NCBI RefSeq assembly: GCF_030268205.1
Contig: NZ_BSQF01000001.1
Coordinates: 478,649-542,648, forward strand
Length of the DNA: 64,000 nucleotides
Reading direction: 5' to 3'
Source of the DNA: Allomuricauda sp. NBRC 101325
GTDB taxonomy: Bacteria; Bacteroidota; Bacteroidia; Flavobacteriales; Flavobacteriaceae
The stretch's first letter is position 1. The number at the start of each line of letters is the position of its first letter. Below, piece after piece: positions 7,708 through 16,889 of this stretch. Under the pieces are notes generated by a model, which saw only the letters and a list, made by a program, of their open reading frames with translations, was not told the DNA's origin and did not search any database. The position numbers and the translations under genes were made by a program.

Positions 7708-9552
7708 TTATAAATCCACTTTGCTCACGATGCCTACCACATGGGCATCTACCAATACAGGCAAACATCCAATTTGATGTTCCTGCATTATTTTTTTCGC
7801 AGTTTTAATCTCCGTTTTGGGTTCAACGGTAAATACATCCTTGATCATAATATCCGAAACTCTTGCTCCATTTTGGCTCATGGAACCCAATCGTTCAATA
7901 TGTGTCCAAGTTAAAAGCCCAACCAATTCTCCATCTCCATTTTCAACGGGTAAATGATGGATGTTGTTCCATTTCATAATGGCAATGGCGAGATTGGCAT
8001 AGTCGTCCTCGTAAAGTTTCATGAGTTTGGTGGACATAATCTGGCCCACCCATTTGAATCTCTCGGTTGTTTCGGCCATATTTCCGACCGCTTTCCATTG
8101 GTGCACTGGTTGATCTGTTTCTTGGTTTTTGCTCATGGCCTTGGTGAGTTGCACAATAGCGCTGTCCAACTTCATTTGCTTGCGGAGACTCCTAAAGTTT
8201 TTGATTTGCCATTCTGCCCCTGTTCCTTTTTTGGTGCGCTTTGCAATTATGCCAAGTAAACGTTCGATGTCCTGCTCGTCCACCCCATATTTTCTTAACC
8301 CATCAAAGGCAATGGGCAAAAGTTCTTCCAGCACCATTTTCTTGGCCGTAATGACTTTATCTTTCCAAGTGAACATGGCGTTCCTTCCATTTGTAGCTGC
8401 CCTTAAAAAGTTCAATTTGGCTTCTTTAAAGTCCATTTGAGAGGGCATATCATCAAATCTTTCAGGTCTGCCGGCCATTAACCCAACCCAAAATGCAAAA
8501 TTGGCCATCTCATCAATCACTGTTGGACCCGAAGGAATGTATCTATTTTCAATTCGAAGATGCGGTTTGCCATTCCCAACACCATAGCAAGGTCGATTCC
8601 AACGGTACACAGTACTATTGAATAAACTTAAGGCTTCCAACTTAGGTACTTCGCCCCGATCTAATAATTCCAGGGCATTTTGCTCAATGGGTTTGGTCAA
8701 TAAAATTCTGTGGGTAGAAATATCTTGTTTGAATATTTCCGCAACCGAATGTTTTTGCCAGCGCTCCCCAAAACCAACCCGGGCCACCTGTTCTTTGACT
8801 GCTTTGGTCCATTTGCGGGTATCCAAACTTTGTTGAAAAAGGGCGATTCGGGTTTCGCTCCATAATTCCCTTCCCAAAAGTAGGGGTGAATTGGTGCAGA
8901 TACTCAAAACAGGACCTGATATGGCCTGTGCCCAATTGTAACTTTTAATAAAGTCGTTTGGATGAATTTGTAAATGCAATTGAAAACTGGTGTTACAAGC
9001 CTCGAACAAAACCGAATCGTGGTGTAGTGAAAGTTCATCCACTCCTTTGATCCTGACGGAAAAATCATCTCCCCTCCATTTTCTCAACACATCGTTAATA
9101 CGGTAATACCTTGGGATAGGGGTCATAAAATCCATCCCCAATTCATCTTTGCTGATGGAAGGCAATATGCCTGTTAAAATAATTTTGGCATCAAATGCTT
9201 TGGAGGAGTGCTGCACTTTTTTCAATAATCCCCTTAATTGTTCCTCCATCCCCGTAAAGCAAGCCGACTCCAAGGTCATGGGGTCTAGATTGGCCTCCAC
9301 ATTGTATTTGGCAAATTCTGTAGTAAAATGATAATCATCCAACGCCTTCAATACATCCATGGAAATTGGTGCGGGCCTATAATCGGAATTGACCAAGCAC
9401 ATTTCTTGTTCGGCACCGATTCGGATAATATCATCTTCAATCATCCCACATTGAATCATTCGCTCCAAGGCTCGAATATCATCAATAAGATGTTGCACAA
9501 AAGCTTTTCGCTCCTGCTCATCAAATGCACTGGAAGCTATATGTTCTCCCAT
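7708..9552 (-). CDS. Glutamate-cysteine ligase-like (GCS2/YbdK-type) protein with C-terminal CBS pair
   Basis: A 614-residue cytosolic protein. Residues about 20-480 match the carboxylate-amine ligase fold of the GCS2 family: RIGAEQEMCLVN near the N-terminus is the ATP/Glu-binding GAE motif, and LRIENRYIPSGPT lies near residue 330. Residues about 495-614 form two CBS motifs (HHLPVENGDGELVGLLTW and IGCLPVLVDAHVVGIVSK), which sense adenylates in many enzymes. Usual YbdK proteins have about 370 residues, so this is a long regulated form. It is first in a two-gene operon with the AspA-like hydrolase and starts 64 bp after a Crp/Fnr-type dyad. The product is unknown; classical gamma-glutamylcysteine synthesis cannot be claimed. 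Confidence 0.85.
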   Translation of the reverse strand: MGEHIASSAFDEQERKAFVQHLIDDIRALERMIQCGMIEDDIIRIGAEQEMCLVNSDYRPAPISMDVLKALDDYHFTTEFAKYNVEANLDPMTLESACFTGMEEQLRGLLKKVQHSSKAFDAKIILTGILPSISKDELGMDFMTPIPRYYRINDVLRKWRGDDFSVRIKGVDELSLHHDSVLFEACNTSFQLHLQIHPNDFIKSYNWAQAISGPVLSICTNSPLLLGRELWSETRIALFQQSLDTRKWTKAVKEQVARVGFGERWQKHSVAEIFKQDISTHRILLTKPIEQNALELLDRGEVPKLEALSLFNSTVYRWNRPCYGVGNGKPHLRIENRYIPSGPTVIDEMANFAFWVGLMAGRPERFDDMPSQMDFKEAKLNFLRAATNGRNAMFTWKDKVITAKKMVLEELLPIAFDGLRKYGVDEQDIERLLGIIAKRTKKGTGAEWQIKNFRSLRKQMKLDSAIVQLTKAMSKNQETDQPVHQWKAVGNMAETTERFKWVGQIMSTKLMKLYEDDYANLAIAIMKWNNIHHLPVENGDGELVGLLTWTHIERLGSMSQNGARVSDIMIKDVFTVEPKTEIKTAKKIMQEHQIGCLPVLVDAHVVGIVSKVDL

Positions 9553-9584
9553 GGGATATTGATTTAATCCGTTATATCAACTCT

Positions 9585-9627
9585 TAAATGTACAATGAAC
9601 CTAGGGCCGAAAAAATGACGATTATCA
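9585..9627 (-). promoter_or_regulatory. Crp/Fnr-type site and -7 box before the ligase/hydrolase operon
   Basis: Dyad TGACGATTATCA at 9616-9627. On the minus strand TACATTTA (9592-9585) begins exactly 35 nt from the dyad start. It lies 40 bp from the hemN site, so each divergent operon has its own box. Confidence 0.65.
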
Positions 9628-9655
9628 TTTATCAAACCCAACTAGGGGTCAATCC

Positions 9656-9698
9656 TGACAATTGTCATATTTTTTGAGAACATGCAAAAGTACCTTTG
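9656..9698 (+). promoter_or_regulatory. Crp/Fnr-type site and -7 box before hemN-usp
   Basis: A perfect palindrome TGACAATTGTCA at 9656-9667 followed by a perfect -7 box TACCTTTG at 9691-9698, 35 nt from the dyad start. The best-formed copy in the window. The hemN start is at 9724. Confidence 0.75.
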
Positions 9699-9723
9699 AC
9701 CTATAATGTAATGGTATGCAGCT

Positions 9724-11082
9724 ATGTGTGATTTAACCCAAAAATACAATGTCCCAGGTCCCCGCTATACGAGCTACCCTACTGTACCGTATTGGGAATT
9801 GGATAGTTTCTCTGGAAAACAATGGAAATCCAGTGTGCTGAAAACTTTTCAGGAAGACCCGAAGGAAGGAATCAGTATATACATCCACCTACCTTTTTGC
9901 GAAAATATGTGCACCTTTTGCGGTTGCCATAAACGTATCACTAAAAGACATGAGGTGGAAAGACCTTATATCAATGCCGTGTTGAAAGAATGGGAGCTGT
10001 ATTGCAACCTTTTGGACACTAGACCCTTGATCAAAGAACTTCATTTGGGAGGTGGAACCCCTACTTTCTTTTCTCCTGAAAATTTAAAAATTCTTATTGA
10101 AGGTATTCTTAGATCGGGAAAGGTGGCCGAAACCCATGATTTTAGTTTTGAAGGACATCCGAACAATACCACCAAAGCCCATTTACAAACGTTGTTCGAT
10201 GTTGGTTTTAGAAAAGTTTCCTTCGGAGTTCAAGACTACAACTTAACTGTGCAACGGGCCATCAACAGAATTCAGCCTTTTGAAAATGTGAAGAATGTGA
10301 CCGAATGGGCCCGAGAAATTGGGTACACTTCGGTAGGACACGATATAATTTATGGCTTGCCATTTCAAGATTGTGCCAATGTTGAAGAGACCTTGATCAA
10401 AACCAAAGCCATTCAACCTGACCGTATTGCCTTTTACAGCTACGCTCATGTGCCTTGGCTGAAAGGGAACGGACAACGTGGGTACAAGGATTCCGACCTT
10501 CCATCTTCTGTGGTTAAAAAGGCCCAGTATGAAATGGGAAAAAGAATGCTCACCGAGTTTGGCTATAAAGATGTAGGTATGGACCATTTTGCCTTGCCTA
10601 CGGACAATTTGTACAAAGCACTTGTACAAGGAACTTTGCACAGGAATTTTATGGGCTACACACCTTATAAAACCAACCTGATGATAGGTTTGGGAGCATC
10701 CAGCATCAGTGATAGCTGGTATGGATTTGCCCAAAACGTTAAAAATGTGGAAGAGTATGAAAATTTGGTTTCCCAAGGGGTTATTCCTATTTTTAGGGGA
10801 CATATTCTCAACTTGGAAGATCAAATCGTAAGAAAGCATATCCTCGACATCATGTGTCAATTTGAAACCACATGGACCAGCGAGGAAGAGCAAGAAGTTG
10901 ACTTTTCCAGCATATTGGACAACCTCTCTGAACTGGAAGCGGATGGATTGGTGGAAACCACCTCAAATTCCATAAAAGTGACCGAGAAAGGAAGACCTTT
11001 TGTTAGAAACATCAGCATGGCCTTTGATCTTAAATTACATCGTAAAAAACCAGATACCCGAATTTTTTCCATGACCGTTTAA
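9724..11082 (+). CDS. hemN: Oxygen-independent coproporphyrinogen III oxidase
   Basis: A 452-residue radical-SAM enzyme that decarboxylates coproporphyrinogen III to protoporphyrinogen IX without O2, supplying heme in low oxygen. The N-terminal HemN signature PGPRYTSYPTVPYW is present. The FeS/SAM motif CENMCTFCGC has the CxxxCxxCxC spacing that separates true HemN from HemW, and GGGTPTFFSPENL follows. Length is normal. It is followed after 17 bp by a usp gene and has the strongest Crp/Fnr-type promoter of the window, fitting its role in supplying heme to the cbb3 oxidase encoded nearby. Confidence 0.96.
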   Translation: MCDLTQKYNVPGPRYTSYPTVPYWELDSFSGKQWKSSVLKTFQEDPKEGISIYIHLPFCENMCTFCGCHKRITKRHEVERPYINAVLKEWELYCNLLDTRPLIKELHLGGGTPTFFSPENLKILIEGILRSGKVAETHDFSFEGHPNNTTKAHLQTLFDVGFRKVSFGVQDYNLTVQRAINRIQPFENVKNVTEWAREIGYTSVGHDIIYGLPFQDCANVEETLIKTKAIQPDRIAFYSYAHVPWLKGNGQRGYKDSDLPSSVVKKAQYEMGKRMLTEFGYKDVGMDHFALPTDNLYKALVQGTLHRNFMGYTPYKTNLMIGLGASSISDSWYGFAQNVKNVEEYENLVSQGVIPIFRGHILNLEDQIVRKHILDIMCQFETTWTSEEEQEVDFSSILDNLSELEADGLVETTSNSIKVTEKGRPFVRNISMAFDLKLHRKKPDTRIFSMTV

Positions 11083-11099
11083 CCTAAAAAACAAAAACA

Positions 11100-11921
11100 A
11101 TGAAAAGTATAATCGTACCCGTTGATTTTTCAAATCAATCTGAAAAAGCACTCAAGGTAGCTGCCTCCTTGGCCAAAAAAAATGGCGCAGACCTTATGGT
11201 TCTCCATATGTTGGAACTTTCTCCAGCCATTATGGGCGAATCTGGCTATATATCCCAAGAACAAGTGGTTCATCTTATTAAACTGGGCGAACAAAGATTC
11301 AGCGATTTCTTGAACAAACCTTATTTGGAAGGTGTTAATGTAGTGCCAGTAATCAAACATTACAAAGTGTTCAGTGAAGTGAACGAGGTAGCAGAGAAAC
11401 ACAATGCCGATCTAATTGTAATGGGCTCCAATGGCGCCGATGGCCTTCAAGAAATCTTTATCGGTTCCAACACAGAACGAGTTGTAAGAACTTCTGAAGT
11501 TCCAGTATTGGTAATCAAGGGGGATAGTGCAGATTTTAACCCGGAACAATTTGTGTTCGCCTGTGATTTTGAGGAAGAAAGTGTTCCAGCGCTTAAAAAA
11601 GCAAAAGAAATGTCCGATCTATTGGGTTCCAAACTTCATTTGGTGTACATCAATACTCCAGGAGATGAATTTTTGAGCACTGAAGATGCTTATGCAAAAA
11701 TCTCCAAATTCCTAAGTGCTGCCAAAGTAGGTATGGAGGTGGAAATTTATAACGATTACACTGTGGAGAAAGGTGTTTTGAACTTCAGTGAAAAAATCGC
11801 TGCAGACTTGATAGGAATCCCAACACACGGAAGAAGAGGTTTGTCACACTTCTTTATGGGAAGTATTGGCGAAGACATTGCCAACCATTCCCAAGCACCT
11901 GTTATTACGTTTAAAATTTAA
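11100..11921 (+). CDS. Universal stress protein, tandem UspA domains
   Basis: A 273-residue two-domain Usp. Domain 1 starts KSIIVPVDFSNQSEKALK and keeps the full ATP-binding signature GSNGADGLQEIFIGS (GxxGx9GS). Domain 2 starts near residue 145 and ends with HGRRGLSHFFMGS, also close to the nucleotide-binding pattern. It is the second gene after hemN, with a strong bidirectional terminator behind it. Confidence 0.93.
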   Translation: MKSIIVPVDFSNQSEKALKVAASLAKKNGADLMVLHMLELSPAIMGESGYISQEQVVHLIKLGEQRFSDFLNKPYLEGVNVVPVIKHYKVFSEVNEVAEKHNADLIVMGSNGADGLQEIFIGSNTERVVRTSEVPVLVIKGDSADFNPEQFVFACDFEEESVPALKKAKEMSDLLGSKLHLVYINTPGDEFLSTEDAYAKISKFLSAAKVGMEVEIYNDYTVEKGVLNFSEKIAADLIGIPTHGRRGLSHFFMGSIGEDIANHSQAPVITFKI

Positions 11922-11956
11922 TTTGGATTACATTTTTAATTGGTTTCATGTGATTC

Positions 11957-11992
11957 AAAAAAGGGAGCAAATTAATTTTGCTCCCTTTTTTT
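11957..11992. terminator. Bidirectional terminator between usp and the CoA-transferase gene
   Basis: AAGGGAGCAAA, short AT loop, TTTGCTCCCTT, with A-tracts before and T-tracts after, so it can end transcription from both convergent operons. Confidence 0.9.
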
Positions 11993-12011
11993 ATTGGTTA
12001 GATTCTGGTTG

Positions 12012-13280
12012 TTAACCGTGAAACCTTTCGTATGCTGCTTTTTCCAAGGCCTCCCTGTGATCTGGGTGTGCAATGGAAATCAAAGCTTTTGCTCGTTGTT
12101 GTAAATTTTTACCAAAAAGGTTTACCACCCCAAATTCTGTGGCCACATAATGCATATGGGCCCGTGTGGTGGTTACCCCTGCTCCCTGTTTTAGAAAGGG
12201 AGTTATTTTGGACTCTCCTCGTTTGGTGGTCGATGACATCGCTATAATCGGTTTGCCTCCTTTGGATAGCGATGCACCTCTCATAAAGTCCATTTGTCCA
12301 CCTACTCCAGAAAACTGATAGCCTCCAATGGTATCGGCACAAACTTGACCAGTTAAATCTATTTCAATTGCACTGTTGATGGCCGTTGCTTTCGGGTTTC
12401 TTCTAATTCTGGCTGTATCGTTGGTGTACCCTGAATCCCTAAAATCACAAATAGGGTTATCATCAATAAAGTCATAGAGCTTACGAGAACCTACTGCAAA
12501 GCAGCTCACAATTTTACCTCTTTTAACGGCTTTTTCTTGACCATTGATCACACCGCTTTCCAATAAGGGCAATACCCCATCGGAAAACATTTCAGTATGG
12601 ATGCCCAAATTTTTATGGTTGCCCAAGTTGGACAATACAGCATTTGGAATGTTTCCGATTCCCATTTGAAGCGTAGCCCCATCCTCAATCAAAGAGGCTA
12701 CGTGCCTACCAATTTCATGCTCAACGTCGGAAATTTCAGTGGGATTATGCTCATGGATGTGTCTATCCACTTCAATGGCATAGGTTATTTCATCAATGTG
12801 CACGATACCTGTACCATGTGTTCTAGGTACTTGAGGGTTGATCTGCGCCACAATTTTTTTGGCCGTTCTTACCGCTGGCAAAGCCACATCCACAGAAACG
12901 CCCAAAGAACAATACCCATGTTTATCTGGCGGAGAAACTTGCACAAAGGCCACATCCAACGGAAGGTATTCGTCTGCAAACAACCAAGGTATCTCACTTA
13001 AAAATACAGGGATATAATCTCCCATATAGGTGTTTACAAAGGGTCTAACGTTGCCACCCACAAAACAAGCGTTCAGGGTAAAGGCTTCGCAATAGGGTTG
13101 GCGGGTATATTTGGCATCTCCTTCGGTATGGATGGAGATGATTTCTACATTTTTTAGTTCGTTGTGTCGCTCGCAAAGCCCATCGATCAATTCGTTAGGG
13201 GTCATGGCTGCTCCTTGAAAAAACACTCTATCTCCAGAATTAACAATTCCTACGGCTTCTTCAATTGTAGTTATTTTCAC
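12012..13280 (-). CDS. Acetyl-CoA hydrolase/transferase family protein
   Basis: A 422-residue cytosolic enzyme of the acetyl-CoA hydrolase/4-hydroxybutyrate CoA-transferase family, moving CoA between short acyl groups and acetate. Family features: FFQGAAMTPNELIDGL at the N-terminus, GIGNIPNAV near residue 205, EMFSDGVLPL, and IGGYQFSGVGGQMDF at the end. The start codon is GTG at 13280 with no better ATG nearby. It begins 12 bp after the SafE-like gene and so is probably the last gene of the cbb3 operon, which would couple acetate/CoA turnover to oxygen limitation (inference). The exact acyl substrate is unknown. Confidence 0.88.
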   Translation of the reverse strand: MKITTIEEAVGIVNSGDRVFFQGAAMTPNELIDGLCERHNELKNVEIISIHTEGDAKYTRQPYCEAFTLNACFVGGNVRPFVNTYMGDYIPVFLSEIPWLFADEYLPLDVAFVQVSPPDKHGYCSLGVSVDVALPAVRTAKKIVAQINPQVPRTHGTGIVHIDEITYAIEVDRHIHEHNPTEISDVEHEIGRHVASLIEDGATLQMGIGNIPNAVLSNLGNHKNLGIHTEMFSDGVLPLLESGVINGQEKAVKRGKIVSCFAVGSRKLYDFIDDNPICDFRDSGYTNDTARIRRNPKATAINSAIEIDLTGQVCADTIGGYQFSGVGGQMDFMRGASLSKGGKPIIAMSSTTKRGESKITPFLKQGAGVTTTRAHMHYVATEFGVVNLFGKNLQQRAKALISIAHPDHREALEKAAYERFHG

Positions 13281-13292
13281 TTTATCTAAGTT

Positions 13293-14003
13293 TTAAGGTT
13301 GATGGCATTCAATGGTGGCCGTTACCGAGTCGGTGGCCATGGGTTTGGGAGACACATACGGAATTCCCAATCCAAGACCCCTTACAATAAACAAAGCACC
13401 AATGATTACCACAAATACGGGAATTAATTTTCTAAACTTGTTTTTTATGGAGTTGCCCAATATTCCTTTGGAATACACTACCAAAGACATTAAAGGTACT
13501 GTTCCCAATCCGAACAACATCATATATAATCCACCTTGTAATGGGTTGCCCATGGCAATGGCGCCCAAAAGAGCCATATACACCAATCCACAGGGCAAAA
13601 ACCCATTTAAGAATCCAATGGTCAAAAAAGCATCGGGTGTTTTTTTCTTTAGTTCCCCACCAAGTTTGGATTTTACTTTTCCCAAAATGGAATAAACAGG
13701 GGTCAAAAATTTATGACCATTCAAGTATTTCGTTGGAATCAGCACCAATAGAATCATAATTACACCAATTCCGATGGAAAGCTTTTGCTGGATTCCGAAA
13801 AGGGCCAAACCCTTGCCTAAAAATCCGAACAACATTCCAATAATTCCATAGGCCAACAATCTACCAAAATGATAAATGGACAGTTGCATGGTCTTTTTGG
13901 TCATATTGCTTTGGTCCAAGGGCAACATAAAGGCAATGGGGCCGCACATGCCCAAGCAGTGCAAGCTTCCCAAAAGTCCCAAAACCAAAGCTGACGTGAT
14001 CAT
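13293..14003 (-). CDS. SafE/TauE-like membrane protein, probable oxidase or copper assembly factor
   Basis: A 236-residue membrane protein with about six hydrophobic segments. The N-terminal LGSLHCLGMCGPIAF is the HCxGMCGP motif found in a subgroup of the SafE family near cbb3 and copper genes; a second FLNGFLPCGLVYMAL segment carries another Cys. This points to metal or thiol handling in oxidase assembly rather than sulfite export. It lies 2 bp after ccoH in the cbb3 operon. The role is inferred from context. Confidence 0.82.
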   Translation of the reverse strand: MITSALVLGLLGSLHCLGMCGPIAFMLPLDQSNMTKKTMQLSIYHFGRLLAYGIIGMLFGFLGKGLALFGIQQKLSIGIGVIMILLVLIPTKYLNGHKFLTPVYSILGKVKSKLGGELKKKTPDAFLTIGFLNGFLPCGLVYMALLGAIAMGNPLQGGLYMMLFGLGTVPLMSLVVYSKGILGNSIKNKFRKLIPVFVVIIGALFIVRGLGLGIPYVSPKPMATDSVTATIECHQP

Positions 14004-14005
14004 GA

Positions 14006-14452
14006 TCAGTACACTAATTTTTGTTTATGTAAAAATGGCTTACCTTCATACTCCCAATTTATGGAAATATCCCAGCGACCGTCTACCAAGCGATTGTCAG
14101 GTATGAGCAAATGTGTTTTGGACAAACTTATAGGAAAGTTAGAATCCAAGTGCTTGTTAGACGGTCTATAAAGGGACACTGTTCCGGTAATCTTTTTTGG
14201 GTCGAATTGCTCAGGAAACTCAATGACCAAACCCTCATCCGTTTTTTCTACTTTGAGTTCTGCACCTGCTTCCGAAGCAGATTTTGAGGCATCCAATTCC
14301 TGTTGATAGGACAATTCTTTTTTATAATATTCTTCAGTCACCAAGTCGTGATTGGCTCTGTCGTCTGTGCTCATTCGTACCACAAAGTATAGGATAAATA
14401 CTATGAAGCCTATAAATGCCAATACGATCCCTGTTCCCCAATTTATCTTCAT
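14006..14452 (-). CDS. ccoH: FixH/CcoH-like cbb3 oxidase assembly protein
   Basis: A 148-residue protein with one N-terminal membrane helix (GIVLAFIGFIVFILYFVVRM) and a periplasmic domain of FixH type. Family cues are NHDLVTEEYYKKELSYQQ after the helix and the beta-rich end RWDISINWEYEGKPF. FixH/CcoH proteins help assemble the cbb3 oxidase. Located between ccoG (10 bp gap) and the SafE-like gene (2 bp gap). Confidence 0.88.
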   Translation of the reverse strand: MKINWGTGIVLAFIGFIVFILYFVVRMSTDDRANHDLVTEEYYKKELSYQQELDASKSASEAGAELKVEKTDEGLVIEFPEQFDPKKITGTVSLYRPSNKHLDSNFPISLSKTHLLIPDNRLVDGRWDISINWEYEGKPFLHKQKLVY

Positions 14453-14462
14453 TTCTTTTTCT

Positions 14463-15872
14463 TTAATTATAGCTTCTGGGTGCCAAAAACTGTGTTATGG
14501 TGGTTTCTATGAGTTTATCCCCACTATACACCCCTATTTTTAATTTATCCTTGTCTCCATTAAGTGCCGAAGCATTGATTTCGATGAACAGGGTTCCTTC
14601 TGCCAATTGCTCTGCTGGGATAGTGAATTTTTCCAAAGACACCATTTTTATTTCCCCAGGATGCGACATCAACTTAAAGGAAACGTTTTCTATATCTGCA
14701 GTGGTCTTGTTCAACAATTTATAAGTGAACACATTACTGATGATGTTGTTATCCTTACGCTCGTACAATTGTCCCGGTAAGCGAAGTACATTGGCCTCCA
14801 CTTCGTTTCGCATAAATAGCATTCCGATCAAAATTCCAGTCAAAACCACAAGAACTGCGGTGTATCCTTTCATACGAGCCGTGAACTTGAACTTAGTTTT
14901 ATGGTTTATCTCGTCCTCGCTTGCGTATCTGATCAAACCTTTAGGTTTGTCGATACTCTCCATAATGTGGTCGCACTCATCGATACAAGCTGTACAGTTT
15001 ACACACTCCAACTGGGTTCCATTTCGAATATCAATTCCAGTTGGGCACACATTCACACATTGGAAACAATCGATACAATCACCATGTCCCAAAATGTCAC
15101 GGTCTTCATTTTTTCTGAACTTTTTACGACCGTTTTCCCCTTCCCCACGTTTATGGTCATAGGCCACAACTATGGATTTATTATCGAGCAACACACCCTG
15201 CAATCTTCCGTAAGGACAAGCGATAATACACACCTGCTCCCTGAACCATGCAAAGATGAAATAGAACACTGCGGTAAAAATCAACAGCGGAACCATAGTA
15301 CTTACATGAGCCATCGGTCCATCTGTGATATAGGCCAACAACTGGTCACTTCCAATTAAATAAGCCAAAAACACATTGGCAATAAAGAACGAAATGAGAA
15401 AAAAGATACTCCACTTCAACAATCGTTTCCAAATCTTTTTTCGAGTCCAAGGCGCTTTGTCCAAACGCATTTGTGCACCTCTATCGCCATCAATCCAAAA
15501 TTCAATCCTACGGAAAACCATTTCCAAAAAGATGGTCTGTGGACACATCCACCCGCAAAAGATTCGACCATACGCCACCGTGAACAGTGCGATGAAGATC
15601 ACTCCAATGATCATGGAGATCACGACCAAATGGAAATCTTGTGGCCAAAACGGGAATCCGAATATATTGAAACGCCGTTCAAGCACATTGAACATTAGAA
15701 ATTGGTGCCCCTTAATTTTGATAAAGGGGGATGCTATCAAAAAAAGCAGTAGAAAGTAACTTACGTACTTGCGGTAATCATAGAACCGTCCACTGGGTTT
15801 TTTTGGAAAAATCCAATTTCTTTTTCCTTCTTCTGTGATTGTGCCTATGGAATCTCTAAAATTCTCTTCCAT
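14463..15872 (-). CDS. ccoG: Cytochrome c oxidase accessory protein CcoG (FixG/RdxA)
   Basis: A 469-residue membrane iron-sulfur protein needed for cbb3 maturation and copper reduction. Layout: N-terminal membrane helices with the conserved GRIFCGWMCPQTIF and CIIACPYGRLQ segments, then a double 4Fe-4S ferredoxin domain (CIDCFQCVNVCPTGID and CVNCTACIDECD, about 245-290), then one helix and a C-terminal Ig-like periplasmic domain. Length and order are normal for the family. A strong hairpin (15946-15989) separates it from ccoP. Confidence 0.95.
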   Translation of the reverse strand: MEENFRDSIGTITEEGKRNWIFPKKPSGRFYDYRKYVSYFLLLFLIASPFIKIKGHQFLMFNVLERRFNIFGFPFWPQDFHLVVISMIIGVIFIALFTVAYGRIFCGWMCPQTIFLEMVFRRIEFWIDGDRGAQMRLDKAPWTRKKIWKRLLKWSIFFLISFFIANVFLAYLIGSDQLLAYITDGPMAHVSTMVPLLIFTAVFYFIFAWFREQVCIIACPYGRLQGVLLDNKSIVVAYDHKRGEGENGRKKFRKNEDRDILGHGDCIDCFQCVNVCPTGIDIRNGTQLECVNCTACIDECDHIMESIDKPKGLIRYASEDEINHKTKFKFTARMKGYTAVLVVLTGILIGMLFMRNEVEANVLRLPGQLYERKDNNIISNVFTYKLLNKTTADIENVSFKLMSHPGEIKMVSLEKFTIPAEQLAEGTLFIEINASALNGDKDKLKIGVYSGDKLIETTITQFLAPRSYN

Positions 15873-15945
15873 CGCATTTGTGGTTTATGGATAAATGTCT
15901 GTTGTCTGGCGCTTAAAAAAGACTTAATCCATGGCAACTTTTGTT

Positions 15946-15989
15946 GAAGCTAAGGCTTACTCCTATTAACAGACATAAGCCTTAGCTTC
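15946..15989 (-). promoter_or_regulatory. Intercistronic hairpin between ccoP and ccoG
   Basis: Perfect 14-bp arms, GAAGCTAAGGCTTA (15946-15959) and TAAGCCTTAGCTTC (15976-15989), with a 16-nt loop, 12 bp past the ccoP stop codon. There is no T-tract, so an RNA-processing or stabilising hairpin is more likely than a full terminator. Confidence 0.65.
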
Positions 15990-16000
15990 TATTAGTTTGT

Positions 16001-16885
16001 TTATTGTGCATCGGGATCTTCCCAAAGATCGCCTTCAGCTTCTTTTGGATTTGCTGGGGTTGTACCTCCCAAAGTGATTACATAGCTGGCCACCTGTGCT
16101 ATTTCTGCCGGCTTTAAGCTTTGCTTCCATGCGATCATACCCTTACCTGCTCTACCTCCTTCGGAAATGGTATTAAACACATTTTTTATTCCTCCTCCCA
16201 AAATCCAATGATCATCCGTTAGGTTTGGTCCTATTCCACCTCCACCGTCTGCCATGTGACAGGCTACACAATTGGTCTGGAAAATGGTTTCACCCGCACT
16301 TAAATCAGAGGCTTCTGTAAGCAATTCTACCGTATTTACATCGACCAAATCTTTTGCGGTTCTTTTGTACTCTTCAATCTCAATTTTGGCCGCCGCAACT
16401 TCTTGTTCGTATTCCGATGCTTGGTCATATTCGTTGATCACATGGAATCGAATTAAATAGATGACACCAAAAACAATGGTTACGTAGAACAAGTATACCC
16501 ACCATGGAGGCAACACGTTGTCCAGCTCGCGAATTCCATCGTAATTGTGGTCGAGAATAATCTCTTCCTCTTTTTCTATGGCTTTGGTACGGGTCAACTT
16601 TTTCATCAAGTTTTGCAACCATGTCCATTCGTACTTTTTGGTTTTTGCTTCCAAATAGCGCTCCTTACCTTCTTCCGTAAGGGTTTGGAACATGATATTT
16701 TCGATGGAAGCCAATATTAGCTCAATGGCTATTAAGATCATCAACACCAACAACAAGAAAAACTGTGTAATGGGATATTCTATGATTGCGGGTTTATCTC
16801 CAGAGTCAATAAAAAATTCCATCAATCCGAAGATCAAGAAGAATAAAACGGGGACACGAATCCACCAAGGTGTTTTAGTACTCAT
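16001..16885 (-). CDS. ccoP: cbb3 oxidase subunit III, CcoP, single c-type heme
   Basis: A 294-residue membrane cytochrome c. Two extra N-terminal hydrophobic segments (about 8-60) precede the canonical CcoP_N region (HNYDGIRELDNVLPPWW, about residue 120, and one helix). The C-terminal cytochrome domain has one heme site, TNCVACH, with GIGPNLTDDHW and a distal methionine in GKGMIAWK. Proteobacterial CcoP carries two hemes, so this is the shorter monoheme form. Start ATG at 16885 (MSTKTPWW), 4 bp after the ccoQ stop; reading further upstream would run into ccoQ. Confidence 0.93.
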   Translation of the reverse strand: MSTKTPWWIRVPVLFFLIFGLMEFFIDSGDKPAIIEYPITQFFLLLVLMILIAIELILASIENIMFQTLTEEGKERYLEAKTKKYEWTWLQNLMKKLTRTKAIEKEEEIILDHNYDGIRELDNVLPPWWVYLFYVTIVFGVIYLIRFHVINEYDQASEYEQEVAAAKIEIEEYKRTAKDLVDVNTVELLTEASDLSAGETIFQTNCVACHMADGGGGIGPNLTDDHWILGGGIKNVFNTISEGGRAGKGMIAWKQSLKPAEIAQVASYVITLGGTTPANPKEAEGDLWEDPDAQ

Positions 16886-16889
16886 AATG

